Shown: positions 30,917 to 31,802 of the stretch, piece by piece
How positions within the stretch are numbered: the first letter of the stretch is position 1
Layout of the letters: the number at the start of each line of letters is the position of its first letter
Source of the DNA: CAZONC01 sp964581305
Lineage (GTDB): Archaea > Aenigmatarchaeota > Aenigmatarchaeia > CG10238-14 > SCSR01
Reading direction: 5' to 3'
Assembly: GCA_964581305.1 (NCBI GenBank)
Contig: CAZONC010000006.1
Coordinates: 1 to 31,802 of the forward strand
Length of the DNA: 31,802 nucleotides
Program-made: the position numbers and the translations under genes
Notes under the pieces: model-generated
What the model saw: the letters and a program-made list of their open reading frames with translations, nothing else
What the model was told of the DNA's origin: nothing
The model's database searches: none

Positions 30917-31441
30917 ATGTACTCGCAGGAAATTTCAATTCCAAAGGAAGTTAAAGTTGAAATAGATGGAATGAAGGTAAAAGTTATTGGCCCAAAAGGG
31001 CAATTGGAAAAGGAATTCAAAACAACTTATGATATAAAAATAGAAAAAAATGAACGAATAAAAGTTTTTTCTGAAGATGATCGTAGAAAAGTAAGGGCCA
31101 TGATTGGAACGATAGTAGCACATATTCGAAACATGATTGATGGCACAACCAAAGGTTTCACATACATTTTACGAGCTGTTTATTCGCATTTCCCAATTAC
31201 AGTAAAAGTTGAAAGTGGAAAGGTAATAATTCAAAATTTTTTGGGTGAGCGAAAGCCACGGGTAGCAAAAATAGTGGGCGATACTGATGTAAAGGTAAGC
31301 GGATCAGAAATTATTGTTAGTGGTATAGATTTGGAAAAAGTTTCGCAAACTGCAGCTAATATCGAGCAGGCAACACGCATAACGGGATATGATAGACGTA
31401 GATTTATGGACGGTATTTATATAGTGAGCAAAGGTGAGTAA
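30917..31441 (+). CDS. rpl6: Ribosomal protein uL6
   Basis: A 174-residue large-subunit protein. It starts MYSQEISIPKEVKVEIDG and contains VKVIGPKGQLEKEF, MIDGTTKGFTYILRAVYSHF and GYDRRRFMDGIYIV, all archaeal L6 signatures. ATG 30917 is chosen because GTGA (30907-30910) precedes it; the longer frame overlaps S8. Confidence 0.96.
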   Translation: MYSQEISIPKEVKVEIDGMKVKVIGPKGQLEKEFKTTYDIKIEKNERIKVFSEDDRRKVRAMIGTIVAHIRNMIDGTTKGFTYILRAVYSHFPITVKVESGKVIIQNFLGERKPRVAKIVGDTDVKVSGSEIIVSGIDLEKVSQTAANIEQATRITGYDRRRFMDGIYIVSKGE

Positions 31442-31765
31442 ATGAAAGAATTTCTAAGACAGAATTGGCGAGCATACAAAAGATTAAAAAAAGTATGGCG
31501 AAAACCGAGAGGAATTCATTCAAAATTAAGGCGAAAATTAAAAAGTAAGGGCAAAATGCCAAATATTGGTTATAGAAAACCAAAGGAAATTCGCTATTTA
31601 CATCCTTCGGGTTTTAAAGAGGTCTTGATTAGCAATATAAAAGAACTGGAAAAAATTGATCCAAAGACAGAAGCGATAAAGATTGCTCACACTGTTGGGG
31701 AAAAGAAAAGACAGGAAATTGTGAAAAAAGCACAGCAACTAAATATTAAAATTCTCAATCCTTAA
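31442..31765 (+). CDS. rpl32e: Ribosomal protein eL32 (L32e)
   Basis: A 107-residue archaeal/eukaryotic protein. FLRQNWRAYKRLKKVWRKPR, GIHSKLRRKLKSKGKMPNIG and GYRKPKEIRYLHPSGFKEVL are typical. Its ATG directly follows the L6 stop, with GGTGA at the L6 end. In most archaea L19e would follow; here a pilin-like start does. Confidence 0.95.
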   Translation: MKEFLRQNWRAYKRLKKVWRKPRGIHSKLRRKLKSKGKMPNIGYRKPKEIRYLHPSGFKEVLISNIKELEKIDPKTEAIKIAHTVGEKKRQEIVKKAQQLNIKILNP

Positions 31766-31773
31766 CTATTTTT

Positions 31774-31802
31774 ATGAAAGGCATTTCCACAATCATTGCT
31801 GT
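31774..31802 (+). CDS. Start of a probable type IV pilin-like gene (partial)
   Basis: Only the first residues MKGISTIIAV are inside the window. A short basic leader, then G followed by a hydrophobic stretch (KGIST-IIAV), is the usual class III signal peptide of archaeal pilins, processed by an A24 prepilin peptidase such as the one at 19414. With ten residues visible the call is tentative. Confidence 0.4.

Noticed and set aside
1..31802. CRISPR arrays, insertion sequences or prophage
   Set aside because: No regularly spaced direct repeats, transposase motifs or integrase genes were seen; the only clustered repeats are the short promoter motifs reported.

Overview
This window is a compact, AT-rich archaeal chromosome segment. 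The evidence for Archaea is the ribosomal gene order (L3, L4, L23, L2, S19, L22, S3, L29, a SUI1 factor, the RNase P subunit Rpp29, S17, L14, L24, S4e, L5, S14, then S8, L6, L32e), together with S27e, SepF, DUF1512, archaeal-type phosphoglycerate mutase, and TATA-like boxes about 25 bases upstream of start codons. Short intergenic gaps, many small proteins, a split methionyl-tRNA synthetase and reduced-size factors suggest a small-genome DPANN-like lineage. That placement is inference; I cannot name the phylum.

Layout. 1-2480: end of a one-domain histone-fold protein, a convergent DUF1512 membrane protein, an anchored unknown and SepF. 2491-5416: a + strand run of HAD phosphatase, MetRS catalytic chain, separate MetRS tRNA-binding chain, S27e and a small membrane protein. 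5403-5713: two tandem paralogous membrane microproteins on the - strand. 5765-6689: Hsp20 and a zinc-ribbon/Hsp20-like protein. 6679-9191 (-): a candidate divergent tubulin/FtsZ-superfamily protein, a winged-helix-rich partner and a 29-residue zinc microprotein. 9469-13697 (-): phosphoglycerate mutase, enolase, a membrane protein, a 55-residue microprotein and RtcA in one run. 13759-16770: DHH phosphoesterase, a small helical protein behind a repeat-rich promoter, a beta-CASP nuclease and a zinc-knuckle protein. 16792-19417: amino-acid permease and SerRS. 19414-27849 (-): the main ribosomal protein operon, ending in a prepilin peptidase. 27903-29312: HIT protein, a TFB-like protein without a zinc ribbon, and a SWIB-like mini-protein. 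29385-29483: a tRNA-Gly(UCC) gene with two candidate tiny introns. 29513-31802: an exported membrane-anchored protein, S8-L6-L32e, and the start of a probable type IV pilin-like gene.

How it fits together. Most of the window is translation machinery (ribosomal proteins, two aminoacyl-tRNA synthetases, eIF1-like factor, RNase P subunit, tRNA). Glycolytic 3PG-to-PEP enzymes, RNA processing enzymes (RtcA, beta-CASP, DHH), division (SepF, possibly the tubulin-like protein) and surface-structure processing make up the rest. The S8-L6-L32e block lies inverted and about 10 kb from S14, which one inversion would explain.

Start-site logic is readable. Internal operon genes use GTGA or GGAGG upstream motifs or 4-base ATGA overlaps, while several first genes have TATA-like boxes about 25 bases before the start codon, consistent with leaderless mRNAs. 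The items most worth a second look are the doubly interrupted tRNA-Gly, the tubulin-like operon, the TGA-interrupted reading frame with its repeat-rich promoter near 14650-15170, the TFB-like factor, and an unknown gene inserted between L23 and L2. There is no gene-free stretch longer than 300 bases, and I saw no CRISPR array, insertion sequence or rRNA.
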